Shown piece after piece: positions 8,004 through 16,251 of a stretch of 64,000 bases of DNA. How positions within the stretch are numbered: position 1 is the first letter of the stretch; each line of letters starts with the position of its first letter. The notes under the pieces are model-generated. The model had not been told where the DNA came from. It was given only the letters and a program-made list of their open reading frames with translations, and ran no database searches. Source of the DNA: Actinophytocola sp044466355 (GTDB lineage Bacteria > Actinomycetota > Actinomycetes > Mycobacteriales > Pseudonocardiaceae); NCBI RefSeq assembly GCF_044466355.1, contig NZ_JBITMQ010000019.1, forward strand, positions 136,740 through 200,739. Direction: 5' to 3'. The translations under genes were made by a program, and so were the position numbers.

Positions 8004-9187
8004 CTGGCCTCCTTGGTGCGGGTCAGCAACGCCGCGGCGAGTGTCAGGTTCAGCAGGTACGGCGACGCGTCACCGAGCCCGGCCTCGGTGTAGGAGGCGA
8101 TCACGCAGTAGACGATGAGGAAAAGTGCCATGGCACGCGGCAGCGACGGCGGCCGCAGGCACGCGACGGCAAGGAGGGTCACCAGGAACGCGGCGACGAT
8201 CGTGAGCCCCAGGTAGCCCTGCTCCTGGTACACCGCCAGCCAGCTGGAGTCGATGGGCAGACCTTCGAACGACTTGTTCGTCAGGCCGACGCCGAGGATC
8301 TCCTCCTCGAGGGAGCGGGGCGCGGCGAGCAACGCGTCCCACACCTTCTCGCGGCCGGTCAGCGAACTCAGGTCCTCCTGCCCGCGCCGGAACCACGCCT
8401 GCACGGCCGACCCGACGACGACCGCACCGGCACCAGCGACCAGCACGGAACGGGCGAACAGCTTCCTGGCCCGTGCCGACGTGGTCGCGAGCGCCAGCAA
8501 CGCGACGACGAGACCGCCGACCAGCCCGAGCAGCGCGGTCCTGGTGTGGCTCAGCAACAGCAGCGCGATCCCGGGCACCGCGAGCCACAACAGGCTCGAA
8601 CGCGTCGTCTTGTTGCCCAGCCACAGGAGGATCACCAGGCCGGTCATGGTGGCCGAGTAGAAGCCGATCTGTGGTGGCGTCAACGGCCAGATGGCACCGA
8701 CGAGCCGGCCGCCGTATGTCTCCGGTCGCGCCATGCCAGGGGCGATGACCAGGCCGAGTGCGACGGTGAACAGCACCGCGGCGAACGCGCGGACGTGGTG
8801 GCGCAGTAGGGAGAGCCAGTCGTCCCACCAGCGACTGACGAGCCAGAGCGTGCCGACGAACATGGCGAACCGGAAGCACCGGAACAACGCGCCGAGCCCG
8901 GACTCGAGCCGCAGGCTCGACGCGATGCTGACCGCGAGCAGCAGCGTGAGCAGGAGGAGGTATGCGCTGGACCGCAGCTGAATCTTCGGGTTCAGCAGCA
9001 GCGCCAGCAGGAACGCGGCGACAACGGCCCCCATCGTGACCATCTGCGCCACGGGTCGCGGGATGGGAAAGATCGTGATCGAACCCTGCGAGCCCATGGT
9101 GTTGATCACGAGCAGTGCCCACACCGCGCCGAGCAGACGGGGTGACGTCCGCTCGGGCAGGAAGGTCCGCGTGGGGGCGAGGCTCAC
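8000..9187 (-). CDS. Wzy-like polymerase / O-antigen ligase family membrane protein
   Basis: A 395-residue integral membrane protein with about ten to eleven hydrophobic helices and a larger loop (about residues 265-320, RRGQEDLSSLTGREKVWDALLAAP...GVGLTNKSFEGLPIDSSWLAVYQEQGYLG). The SxxxR/GRExxW and GxGxxN...DxSWLxxxxExG arrangement is the signature of the Wzy/WaaL polymerase-ligase fold. It likely joins repeat units on the outer face of the membrane. Its start overlaps the stop of the methyltransferase gene (4 nt), as expected within one operon. Confidence 0.85.
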   Translation of the reverse strand: MSLAPTRTFLPERTSPRLLGAVWALLVINTMGSQGSITIFPIPRPVAQMVTMGAVVAAFLLALLLNPKIQLRSSAYLLLLTLLLAVSIASSLRLESGLGALFRCFRFAMFVGTLWLVSRWWDDWLSLLRHHVRAFAAVLFTVALGLVIAPGMARPETYGGRLVGAIWPLTPPQIGFYSATMTGLVILLWLGNKTTRSSLLWLAVPGIALLLLSHTRTALLGLVGGLVVALLALATTSARARKLFARSVLVAGAGAVVVGSAVQAWFRRGQEDLSSLTGREKVWDALLAAPRSLEEEILGVGLTNKSFEGLPIDSSWLAVYQEQGYLGLTIVAAFLVTLLAVACLRPPSLPRAMALFLIVYCVIASYTEAGLGDASPYLLNLTLAAALLTRTKEAS

Positions 9188-10041
9188 GGCCGCGCCTTCA
9201 ATGTCACCCAGAGGTGCCAGCCGAGCCGGTCACCGAACGGGAGGCGGTGCACGGGCAGCGGTGGTGCGTGCATGTACCGCTGGAAGGAGTCCACGATCTC
9301 GAAGGAGGAGAAGTCACGAGCAACGTCGGAGAGGGAGTAGACCCGGGCGAACGGGTTCTGCGGGCCGTCGGTGTTGCGGTGCGTGAACGTCTCCAACGAC
9401 AGGTAGCGCCGCAGCCCGGTCGACGCCGCGTTGTCCAGGTGCATGCGCAGCATGCCGTCGCCGCGGACGAAGCCGCGGAACGGGTACGCGCCCGCCAGCA
9501 CCGCGCGGCGCACGAACCGGATGCTCAGCTGGAAGTTCAGCGACCGCCGCGCGTACAGCATCGCGACCAACGTGCCACCGGGCTTGAGCACCCGGTGGAT
9601 CTCGGCCTGCGCGGTGCGGATGTCGGGGATGTGGTGCAGCACGCCGTGGCTGAACACGTGGTCGAAGCTGTCGTCCGGGTAGGGGATGGCGAGCGCCGAA
9701 CCCTGCTTGAGGTCGTCGTGCGGCAGGTCGCGCAGCGCGAGCCGGGCGCCGACCCGGGCGACGGACTCGGCGGTCAGGTCCAGCCCGGACCAGCGGGCGC
9801 CGCGACGGATCAGCTGCTCGGACTCGGCACCCTGGCCCAGGCCGATCTCCAGGACCTTCTTGTCCCGCCAGTCGAAGCGGTCGAGGCAGGCCGGGATGTG
9901 GCCTTCCTGGTCGTAGCGCCAGCGGTCGTAGGCCGCGAAGAACCGTTCGTAGTCGTCGGCGAACTCCTGCCGCAGCCCGCCGACGATGTGATCGCCGCAC
10001 GGGTGCGCGTTCCAGAAGTCCTGTACCTGGGTCTCGTTCAT
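9184..10041 (-). CDS. Class I SAM-dependent methyltransferase
   Basis: This 285-residue protein has SAM-binding motif I VLEIGLGQGAESEQLIRRGARWSGLDLTAESV (about residues 68-100), motif II region DSFDHVFSHGVLHHIPDIRTAQAEIHRVLKPGGTLVAMLY (about 130-170), and a family extension with a hydrophobic C terminus. The N-terminal NETQVQDFWNAHPCGDH is common in methyltransferases from polysaccharide loci. It probably methylates a sugar of the repeat unit. AAGGAGAGAC precedes ATG 10041. It overlaps the polymerase gene by 4 nt and follows the beta-helix lipoprotein by 9 nt. Confidence 0.88.
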   Translation of the reverse strand: MNETQVQDFWNAHPCGDHIVGGLRQEFADDYERFFAAYDRWRYDQEGHIPACLDRFDWRDKKVLEIGLGQGAESEQLIRRGARWSGLDLTAESVARVGARLALRDLPHDDLKQGSALAIPYPDDSFDHVFSHGVLHHIPDIRTAQAEIHRVLKPGGTLVAMLYARRSLNFQLSIRFVRRAVLAGAYPFRGFVRGDGMLRMHLDNAASTGLRRYLSLETFTHRNTDGPQNPFARVYSLSDVARDFSSFEIVDSFQRYMHAPPLPVHRLPFGDRLGWHLWVTLKARP

Positions 10042-10050
10042 GTCTCTCCT

Positions 10051-11556
10051 TCAGCCCCCCGACTGAACGAACGTGCTGTTCTTGTCCTGCGAGTACGGCG
10101 CCGACTGCCACTGAGCCGGGTGGATGACCCGGCCGGTGTCCTTCGCCATGAAGGTCCACGGGCCGGTGTAGTGGTTGTCGTGCCACGTGTTGTCCTGCGC
10201 GAACGTGATCGCCTGCTGCACGATGTCGCCCTGGTACGGCGACCAGTCCGGGAACGTGCCGTAGTTGGAGATCACGGCCATCCGCGCGCACAACGCGTTG
10301 CAGCCGATCTTGCGGGTGTCCACGGAGAACCTGTTGCCGTGGATGTCCACCCGCTTGGTCTTCCAGCGGCAGTCGTCGAACAGCGGGTCCTTGGAGATGT
10401 CCGGTGGCGTGCACTTCTCCATGTCGTCCACGAGCCGCGTGCAGCCGCCGGACGTGTTGGCCGCGCTGTTGCAGAACCGGTCCGCGTTCTCCCACAGGGT
10501 GATGCCGGACCAGTTGTCGACGAGCACGTTGTCGTAGATGTCGATCTTGTCGGTGCGTGCGGGCACGCGGTCGTCGCCGCCCGCCTCCGACAGGTAGATC
10601 GCGGCGGACGGGAAGTTGTCGCCGCGGTTGGCGAACGTGCGGCCCTCGACGATGTTGTTGCGCCGCAGCGTGTTGTCCCGGATGACCGCGTTGTAGCTGA
10701 CCTCGTAGAAGATCGCGGGCCCGTCGTTGTCCTCGATGACGTTCTGCTCGATGAGGAAGTCGTTGTTGTTCGTGTCGGCCCACAGCCCGGCGCCCCGGTT
10801 GTCGTGCACCCAGTTGCCGCGCACGTCGGCGCCGTCGACCGCCCAGAACTTGACACCGCCGGTGCAGCCGCAGCCCTCGAGCTTGGACTCCCAGTCGTCG
10901 GTGTTGTTGCCGGTGATCTCGTTGCCCTCCACCAGCAGGTCGGTCAGGTCGCCGTCCTTGTAGGCGTTGATGCCGTACTGGCCGTTGTCCCGCAGGCAGT
11001 TCCCGCGCACCACCTGGCGCGAACCGGCCATGAGCGCCGCGCCGCCGTTCTTCTCGATCGTGTTGTCCTCGATGACCCAGCCGTCACCGGAGTCGTGGTT
11101 CACCACGCCCTCGTTGGGTGGCGGGACGAACCCGCGGATCGTGAGGCCGCGGATCGTGACGTCACCCGCGTGGAACACGAACGCGTACTTGTTGACCCGC
11201 TTGCCGTCGAGGACAGCGCCGGGGGCGCCGAGGTAGGTGTTGCCGTCCTTCGGTTCGATCGAGCCGTACTCGTCGCCACCCAGCGTGTGGGTGCCGGGAG
11301 CGAGCCAGAACGTGGTGCCGGGCGGGTTGGCCGCGGTTTTGGCGGACAGGTCGCTGTCGACCGCCGGATCGACGGTGATCGCCCCGTCGGGCGCCTGCGC
11401 AGGCCCGGGTTTGGTGTGCCCGCAGACGGCGGCGACCTTCGCGGGTGCGGTAGTCGTGCGGTCCTTGCTCACCGGCTCGGTGGTGCTCGTGCAGGACGTG
11501 AGCGACGTGAGCAACGCGCACAGCAGCGCCCATCGGGTCCACTGTGGAGTGCGCAC
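10051..11556 (-). CDS. Secreted right-handed beta-helix lipoprotein
   Basis: A 501-residue protein. The N-terminal signal WALLCALLTSLTSC ends in a lipobox with Cys22, so the mature protein is likely membrane-anchored outside the cell. The middle (about 150-380) is built of short repeats such as IEDNTIEKNGGAAL, VRGNCLRDNGQYGI and IRDNTLRRNNIVEG, the parallel beta-helix pattern of pectate-lyase-like and polysaccharide-modifying proteins. Four or more Cys in the C-terminal half suggest disulfides. In this locus it may act as lyase, epimerase or trimming enzyme on the polymer. GTG 11556 has GGAGG 7-8 nt upstream. No catalytic set is certain. Confidence 0.85.
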   Translation of the reverse strand: MRTPQWTRWALLCALLTSLTSCTSTTEPVSKDRTTTAPAKVAAVCGHTKPGPAQAPDGAITVDPAVDSDLSAKTAANPPGTTFWLAPGTHTLGGDEYGSIEPKDGNTYLGAPGAVLDGKRVNKYAFVFHAGDVTIRGLTIRGFVPPPNEGVVNHDSGDGWVIEDNTIEKNGGAALMAGSRQVVRGNCLRDNGQYGINAYKDGDLTDLLVEGNEITGNNTDDWESKLEGCGCTGGVKFWAVDGADVRGNWVHDNRGAGLWADTNNNDFLIEQNVIEDNDGPAIFYEVSYNAVIRDNTLRRNNIVEGRTFANRGDNFPSAAIYLSEAGGDDRVPARTDKIDIYDNVLVDNWSGITLWENADRFCNSAANTSGGCTRLVDDMEKCTPPDISKDPLFDDCRWKTKRVDIHGNRFSVDTRKIGCNALCARMAVISNYGTFPDWSPYQGDIVQQAITFAQDNTWHDNHYTGPWTFMAKDTGRVIHPAQWQSAPYSQDKNSTFVQSGG

Positions 11557-11575
11557 GGGAGAACCTCCGGAGGGA

Positions 11576-13552
11576 TCAGCAGGAGAAACGGAGCACGGTC
11601 ACGAACGAAGCGGCCTGGTCACCACCCGCCCGACCGGTGCCGACGAGCGCGGTGGCGGGTTCGAGCAGCCCGAAGTCCGGGGAGTACCAGCCCAGCGGCG
11701 GGTCCTCCGCGCCGCGGCACACGGTCCACTCGAGGTTCTTCGGCAGCTCGAGCACCGCCGTACGGTCGTCCCACGACAGCAACGCGGTGTTGCCCTCCAG
11801 CGACGCCGTGACCCGCGGGCCGAGGTGGTACGCGAGTCGGCAGTCGCGCCCGCCGACCGACAGCACCTCGTCGTGGATCTCCAGCTCGCGGATGTTCCGG
11901 TCGAGGCGGACGGTCCTGCGGTGCACGGCGGGTTCGCGGCCGCGGCTGTACCCGTCGTGCTCGGCACGCCACATCGCGATGTCACCCTGGCCCGGCTCCG
12001 CGGCGAGCACCTGGGTGCGCGCGTGCCGGGTCCACATGAACGGCCCGCCCGACTGCGACTGGTTCCGGCCGTCCAACTCGAGCGTGTTGTGCCCGAGCGT
12101 CGACCGGAAGTAGCCGCGCCACTCGGGTTGCCCGTGGTAGCAGTAAGTGCCCGGGTCGGCGAGGATCTCGACACCGTCGTGGCGCACCTCGACCGACAGC
12201 GCGTCGGCGTGCGCGTGCGCGGCGATCGACAGGAACCCGTGCGGCCCGCCGTCGCAGCGGCACCAGATCTCGCCGGGCTCCCCGTCGGCCGTGCGCAGGA
12301 TCGTCATGCCGGCGTCGGCGAGGTGGTCGGGCCTGCTGCCCGGCCGGACCGCGTCGTTGTGCGCGCCGTTGGTCAGCGACGCGACGAGCGAGGTGCGGAC
12401 GTCGTCGACCGGCACCCGCGGCCACCAGCGCTGCCTGCCGAACAGCTGGTCGCCGACGTGCAGGAGGCTCGCCCAGCGGTGCACATCGGCGCCGTCGACG
12501 ATCAGCCCGTGCCCGTCGTCGGCGTCGCCCTGCCGGGGTGGGTTGAGCCGCACGTCGACGATCGCGGCGAGCGTGTCGCACATCCGCATCAGCACGAGCC
12601 ACGTGGTGTCCGGCACCCGGACCCCGGCGGCGTCGGCCTCGACGGCGGCCGCGAGCCCCAGCTCCAGCACGAGCCCGTGGTACTCGGTGGCGAGCTCACG
12701 GTTGAGCCCGGACGCGAAGGTGTTGCGGTGCAGGTGCTCGTCGAACTGCCGCAGCGCCGCGGACCGCCACGACGGCGACTCGGGGAACCAGTCGAACGCG
12801 CAGGCCGCGACGAGCTGCCCGGCGGTCTCGGCGATGACGTGGTTGTTGGCGGACGACCCGTGGCTGCCGAGTGCGGCGAGCCACCGCTGGTGGTGCCAGA
12901 TCTGGTGCAGTGCCTCGGGGTTGTCCTCGAACAGCTCGGCGGCACCGGACCAGCGGTCGAGCAGCCTGCGCACCCACACCCACGAGATGAGCCGGATGCC
13001 CAGCTCGATGCCGCTCACCCAGTGCACACCCCGCAGCGGCGGGTTCGACGCCCACCACGAACGCAGGTGTTCGGCGACGCGGTCCGCGTACTGCTCCTCG
13101 CCGGTGAGCGCGTAGGCGGCGGCGAGGACAGTGAGGTGCTGGTGCCGCGACGGCTCCCACAGCTGCTTGATGTCACCGACGGCGTGCTCGTCGCGGTAGG
13201 GGATGTCGAACGCGTACCGGTCGGTCGGCGCTCGCCTGCCGGTCTTGGGATCCCACGACCAGTCCGGCGACACCATGTCGTCCCGCACGACCCCGAAGTA
13301 CTCGGCCCGCCCGGACATCAGCTCGTCGGCGGTGGCGAGCAACCGCGCTTTGGCGGCGGGGGTCACGGCCGCGAGCGCCTGGTCGGGCAGCACGGGAAGA
13401 AACCGTCGCCGCGGCAGCCACACGGCGTTCATGGCGACGTCGTCGTCGAGCACCCGCCGCCACCGGTGCACCCGCGCGGCGACGACCGCCCGGGCCGCGA
13501 CTTCGCGCGGCCCCATGCGGGAGAGGCGTCGGAGGTACCAGGTGGGTCTCAT
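11576..13552 (-). CDS. Heparinase II/III family protein
   Basis: This 658-residue protein has an N-terminal alpha-toroid region (WGPSRHQHLTVLAAAYALTGEEQYADRVAEHLRSW; NNHVIAETAGQLVAACAFDWFPES) and a C-terminal beta-sandwich (AHAHADALSVEVRHDGVEILADPGTYCYHG...RSTLGHNTLELDGRNQS). The NNH, Tyr/His and HAHAD motifs are those of heparinase II/III lyases and the AlgL/PslG-like members found in polysaccharide loci. No signal peptide is evident, unlike secreted lyases, so it may act in the cytoplasm or the assignment of location is incomplete. ATG 13552 overlaps the stop of the bi-domain oxidoreductase by 4 nt; longer readings upstream are out-of-frame shadow. Confidence 0.88.
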   Translation of the reverse strand: MRPTWYLRRLSRMGPREVAARAVVAARVHRWRRVLDDDVAMNAVWLPRRRFLPVLPDQALAAVTPAAKARLLATADELMSGRAEYFGVVRDDMVSPDWSWDPKTGRRAPTDRYAFDIPYRDEHAVGDIKQLWEPSRHQHLTVLAAAYALTGEEQYADRVAEHLRSWWASNPPLRGVHWVSGIELGIRLISWVWVRRLLDRWSGAAELFEDNPEALHQIWHHQRWLAALGSHGSSANNHVIAETAGQLVAACAFDWFPESPSWRSAALRQFDEHLHRNTFASGLNRELATEYHGLVLELGLAAAVEADAAGVRVPDTTWLVLMRMCDTLAAIVDVRLNPPRQGDADDGHGLIVDGADVHRWASLLHVGDQLFGRQRWWPRVPVDDVRTSLVASLTNGAHNDAVRPGSRPDHLADAGMTILRTADGEPGEIWCRCDGGPHGFLSIAAHAHADALSVEVRHDGVEILADPGTYCYHGQPEWRGYFRSTLGHNTLELDGRNQSQSGGPFMWTRHARTQVLAAEPGQGDIAMWRAEHDGYSRGREPAVHRRTVRLDRNIRELEIHDEVLSVGGRDCRLAYHLGPRVTASLEGNTALLSWDDRTAVLELPKNLEWTVCRGAEDPPLGWYSPDFGLLEPATALVGTGRAGGDQAASFVTVLRFSC

Positions 13553-16239
13553 GGCGCGTGCTCGCGAACGTGGACAGGCGCCCCGGTGTTGAGACTGGTC
13601 TCGACGGCGAGGGTGGCGCGGGTGGTGGCGGCGAGCGACTCGAACGAGACCGGCATGGGCCCACCGGACGCGATCGCTTCGACGAACTCGCGCAGCTCGG
13701 CGGCCTGGCCCTTGTCCCGCGCCTTGGGGAGCCGGGAACTGACCCACTTCTTGCGCCCGAACACGGCACCGCGCGTGAAGTCGTCGAACCGCAGCACCTT
13801 CCCGTCGGCGGTGAAGTCGATGGTCTCCTTCTGGAACTGCGCGGACCCGGTCGTGGTGTAGGTGACGGTCGCGGTCGACCCGTCGGCGTAGGTCAGCAGG
13901 ACTTGCAGGTCGGCGTGCCCGGGGGTGGCGGTGGCGTACACGGTGACGGGATCGTCGGCGAGCAACCACGACACGGTGTCGATGAAGTGCCCACCCTCAC
14001 CGGCGAACCGCGTGCCCTCGGCGGACTGCGTGTACCAGCTGCCACCGTCGAGCCGTCCGGCGTTGACGAGGTAGCGGACGGACGCGGGCCCGACCCGCCG
14101 CCCGAACTGCCGCCGAGTCTCGTTCAGCAGAGGTGCGAACCGCCGGTTGAACCCGACCTGGAGCCGGTCGTTCCCGGTCTCGTCGATGGTCGCGCGAACC
14201 GCCGCCAGCTCCGCTTCGGACAACGCGAGCGGCTTCTCGACGAAAACGGCCTTGCCGGCGCGCAGGGCCCGGTCGGTGAGTGCCGCGTGCGAACTGTGGC
14301 GGGTGACGACGAAGACGGCGTCGATGCTGTCGTCGTCGAGCAGGTCGTCGAGATCGGTGGAGGCGTGCCGGAACCCGAACTTCCGTTTGGCGTTGGCCCC
14401 GGACAGCGCGGAGGTCGTGACCACGTGGTGCAGGTCGACCTGCTGGTTCTCCGCAAGATGCGGCAACAGCATCGAGGAGGCGTAGTTCCCGGCCCCGATG
14501 AACCCAACCCGCACAGTCGACTTCCGAACAGCCACCCCCTGCCCAGTCAAGCCCGACCGTCCCCCACCCCCGGACGAAAGTCCCACTCGCGCTTCCCGGG
14601 GCCCCCCACTTTCAACGCTACCCACAGAACCACGACGAACGAAAGCCCCGGAAGCCCCATCCCCGAACGAGAGTCCCATTCGCACACCCGGGGAACCCCC
14701 GATTTCCACGCTACCGTCAAAACCGGCGCCCGCGAACCCCGCCCCGGAACCGTCTCCGTACGAAAGTCCCATTCGCGCACCCTGGGGCCCCCCGTTTTCC
14801 ACATTACCGCCGGAGGCGGTTTCGGCGGAAGCGTCCAAGGAATCATCCCCGAGCGAAAGTCCCATTCGCACGCCCCGGGGGCCCCCGTTTTCCACGCTAC
14901 CGTTGACCGCGGGGGCTGGGGAAGCGTCCGCGGAATCATGTCCGTGCGAGAGTCCCATTCGCGTGTTCTGGGGCCCCCCGATTTCCACATTACCGTTCGC
15001 GGTGGGGGGTTCTGAAGTGTTCTCGGTGGCGTCTTCGTGCGAGAGTCCCATTCGCGCGGTCTGGGGGCCCCCGGTTTCCACGTTACCAGCGGGCACCGAC
15101 AAATCCGGGGCCTCATCGCTGGGGTAATCGAACAGGACCGCCACGGCTTTCAGTTCGCCGTCGTTCAGTGAGCGGTACGTCTCCACCGCGTCGTCGAACC
15201 GCGCGATGTGGGTGATCAGCGGCGCGACGTCGATCCGCCCACGCGCGGCGAGATCCAGGAAGCACTCCAGGTTCCGCCGCTCCGTCCACCGCACATACCC
15301 GATCGGGTAGTCGCGCCCCTCCAACTCGTACGACGGGTCATACCGACCAGGCCCGTACGAGCGGGAGAACCGAACATCCAACTCCTTCTCGTAGTACGCG
15401 TTCCACGGCAGGTTCAGGCTGCACTTCCCGATGTCCACGACCGTCCCGCGATCGCGTGCCAGCTTCGCCGCCAGCTCGACCGGCTGGTTCGACGCTCCAC
15501 CGGCGGCCAGGTACACCTGGTCGACCCCGAACCCGTTGGTCAGCGACGCCACGGCGTTCGCCACCGTGTCCGAGCCGGGAGCCGCGCACAGCGACGCCCC
15601 CACCGACTCCGCCAGCTCGCACCGCACCGGATCGGGATCGACACCGATCACCGTCACCCCGGACGCCACCAACAGCTGGACCACCAGCTGCCCGATCAAC
15701 CCCAGCCCGATCACCAACGCCACGTCGCCGAGCTGCGGCTCGCCGCGCCGCACACCCTGCATGGCGATGGACCCGACCGTGCCGAACGCGGCGTGCTGCG
15801 GCGCCAGCGCGGCGGGCACCGGGGCGTACAGGTTCTTCGGCACCCAGTTCAGCTCCGCGTGCAGCGCGTGCTCGTTGCCCGCGCACGCCACCAGCGAACC
15901 CACCGACACATCCGTGACGCCCTCGCCGACCGCCGTCACGACGCCGCACAGCGAGTACCCCAGCGGCGTGTACGAGTCGAGCTTGCTGGTCACCTTGCGG
16001 TACGTGGCGGCGAGGCCGTTCGTCGCGACGCTCTGCATCACCTTCGCCACCTGGTCGGGGCGTGCCTTCGCCTTGCCCAGCAACGACTTGCTCGCCTCGC
16101 TGACCTTCATCAGCTCGGTACCGGTGGAGATCAGCGAGTACAGCGTCCGCACCAGCACCCCGCCCGGCTTGCACGCCGGCTCCGGTACGTCCAGGAGCGC
16201 CAGTTCGCCGCTCTTGTAGTTCTGCACAACCTGCTTCAA
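13549..16239 (-). CDS. Bi-domain oxidoreductase (zinc-type dehydrogenase + Gfo/Idh/MocA) with a repeat linker
   Basis: An 896-residue fusion. Residues 1-375 are a medium-chain dehydrogenase (ALVIGLGLIGQLVVQLL cofactor motif). Residues about 570-896 are a Gfo/Idh/MocA oxidoreductase (VRVGFIGAGNYASSML; VFVEKPLALSEAEL, the EKP motif). This pair, next to heparinase II/III, is a known arrangement in surface-polysaccharide loci; such fusions are usually about 700 residues. The extra length is a disordered Gly/Ser/Pro linker at about residues 384-555, made of six 31-residue repeats with core NVENGGPQGARMGLS. Both catalytic domains look intact. A TTG start at 16239 is preceded by AAAGGACAAGG. Probable role: oxidation and rearrangement of a sugar intermediate. 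Confidence 0.88.
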   Translation of the reverse strand: MKQVVQNYKSGELALLDVPEPACKPGGVLVRTLYSLISTGTELMKVSEASKSLLGKAKARPDQVAKVMQSVATNGLAATYRKVTSKLDSYTPLGYSLCGVVTAVGEGVTDVSVGSLVACAGNEHALHAELNWVPKNLYAPVPAALAPQHAAFGTVGSIAMQGVRRGEPQLGDVALVIGLGLIGQLVVQLLVASGVTVIGVDPDPVRCELAESVGASLCAAPGSDTVANAVASLTNGFGVDQVYLAAGGASNQPVELAAKLARDRGTVVDIGKCSLNLPWNAYYEKELDVRFSRSYGPGRYDPSYELEGRDYPIGYVRWTERRNLECFLDLAARGRIDVAPLITHIARFDDAVETYRSLNDGELKAVAVLFDYPSDEAPDLSVPAGNVETGGPQTARMGLSHEDATENTSEPPTANGNVEIGGPQNTRMGLSHGHDSADASPAPAVNGSVENGGPRGVRMGLSLGDDSLDASAETASGGNVENGGPQGARMGLSYGDGSGAGFAGAGFDGSVEIGGSPGVRMGLSFGDGASGAFVRRGSVGSVESGGPREARVGLSSGGGGRSGLTGQGVAVRKSTVRVGFIGAGNYASSMLLPHLAENQQVDLHHVVTTSALSGANAKRKFGFRHASTDLDDLLDDDSIDAVFVVTRHSSHAALTDRALRAGKAVFVEKPLALSEAELAAVRATIDETGNDRLQVGFNRRFAPLLNETRRQFGRRVGPASVRYLVNAGRLDGGSWYTQSAEGTRFAGEGGHFIDTVSWLLADDPVTVYATATPGHADLQVLLTYADGSTATVTYTTTGSAQFQKETIDFTADGKVLRFDDFTRGAVFGRKKWVSSRLPKARDKGQAAELREFVEAIASGGPMPVSFESLAATTRATLAVETSLNTGAPVHVREHAP
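14575..15088. repeat. Six tandem copies of a 93-bp unit inside the bi-domain gene
   Basis: A conserved 49-bp core (CGAAAGTCCCATTCG..., then a GGGGCCCCC centre, then TTCCAC-TTACCG) begins at 14575, 14668, 14761, 14854, 14947 and 15040. Every step is exactly 93 bp (31 codons). The 44 bp between cores are diverged but keep the frame. Read on the coding strand, the core gives NVENGGPQGARMGLS. Confidence 0.95.
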
Positions 16240-16251
16240 GACCCTTGTCCT

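Noticed and set aside
9115..11811. Plus-strand open frames of several hundred residues in the polysaccharide region
   Set aside because: They are shadows of minus-strand genes with clear motifs; their composition is Val/Arg/Asp-rich without domains.
11576..13969. Heparinase gene extended upstream to 13969
   Set aside because: The extra 139 residues read out of frame through the oxidoreductase gene; ATG 13552 fits the 4-nt overlap and homology.
14575..15088. CRISPR-like array (49-bp cores with 44-bp variable spacers)
   Set aside because: The cores are inside an open reading frame, the period is an exact multiple of three, the spacers share composition and partial sequence, and no cas genes are present.
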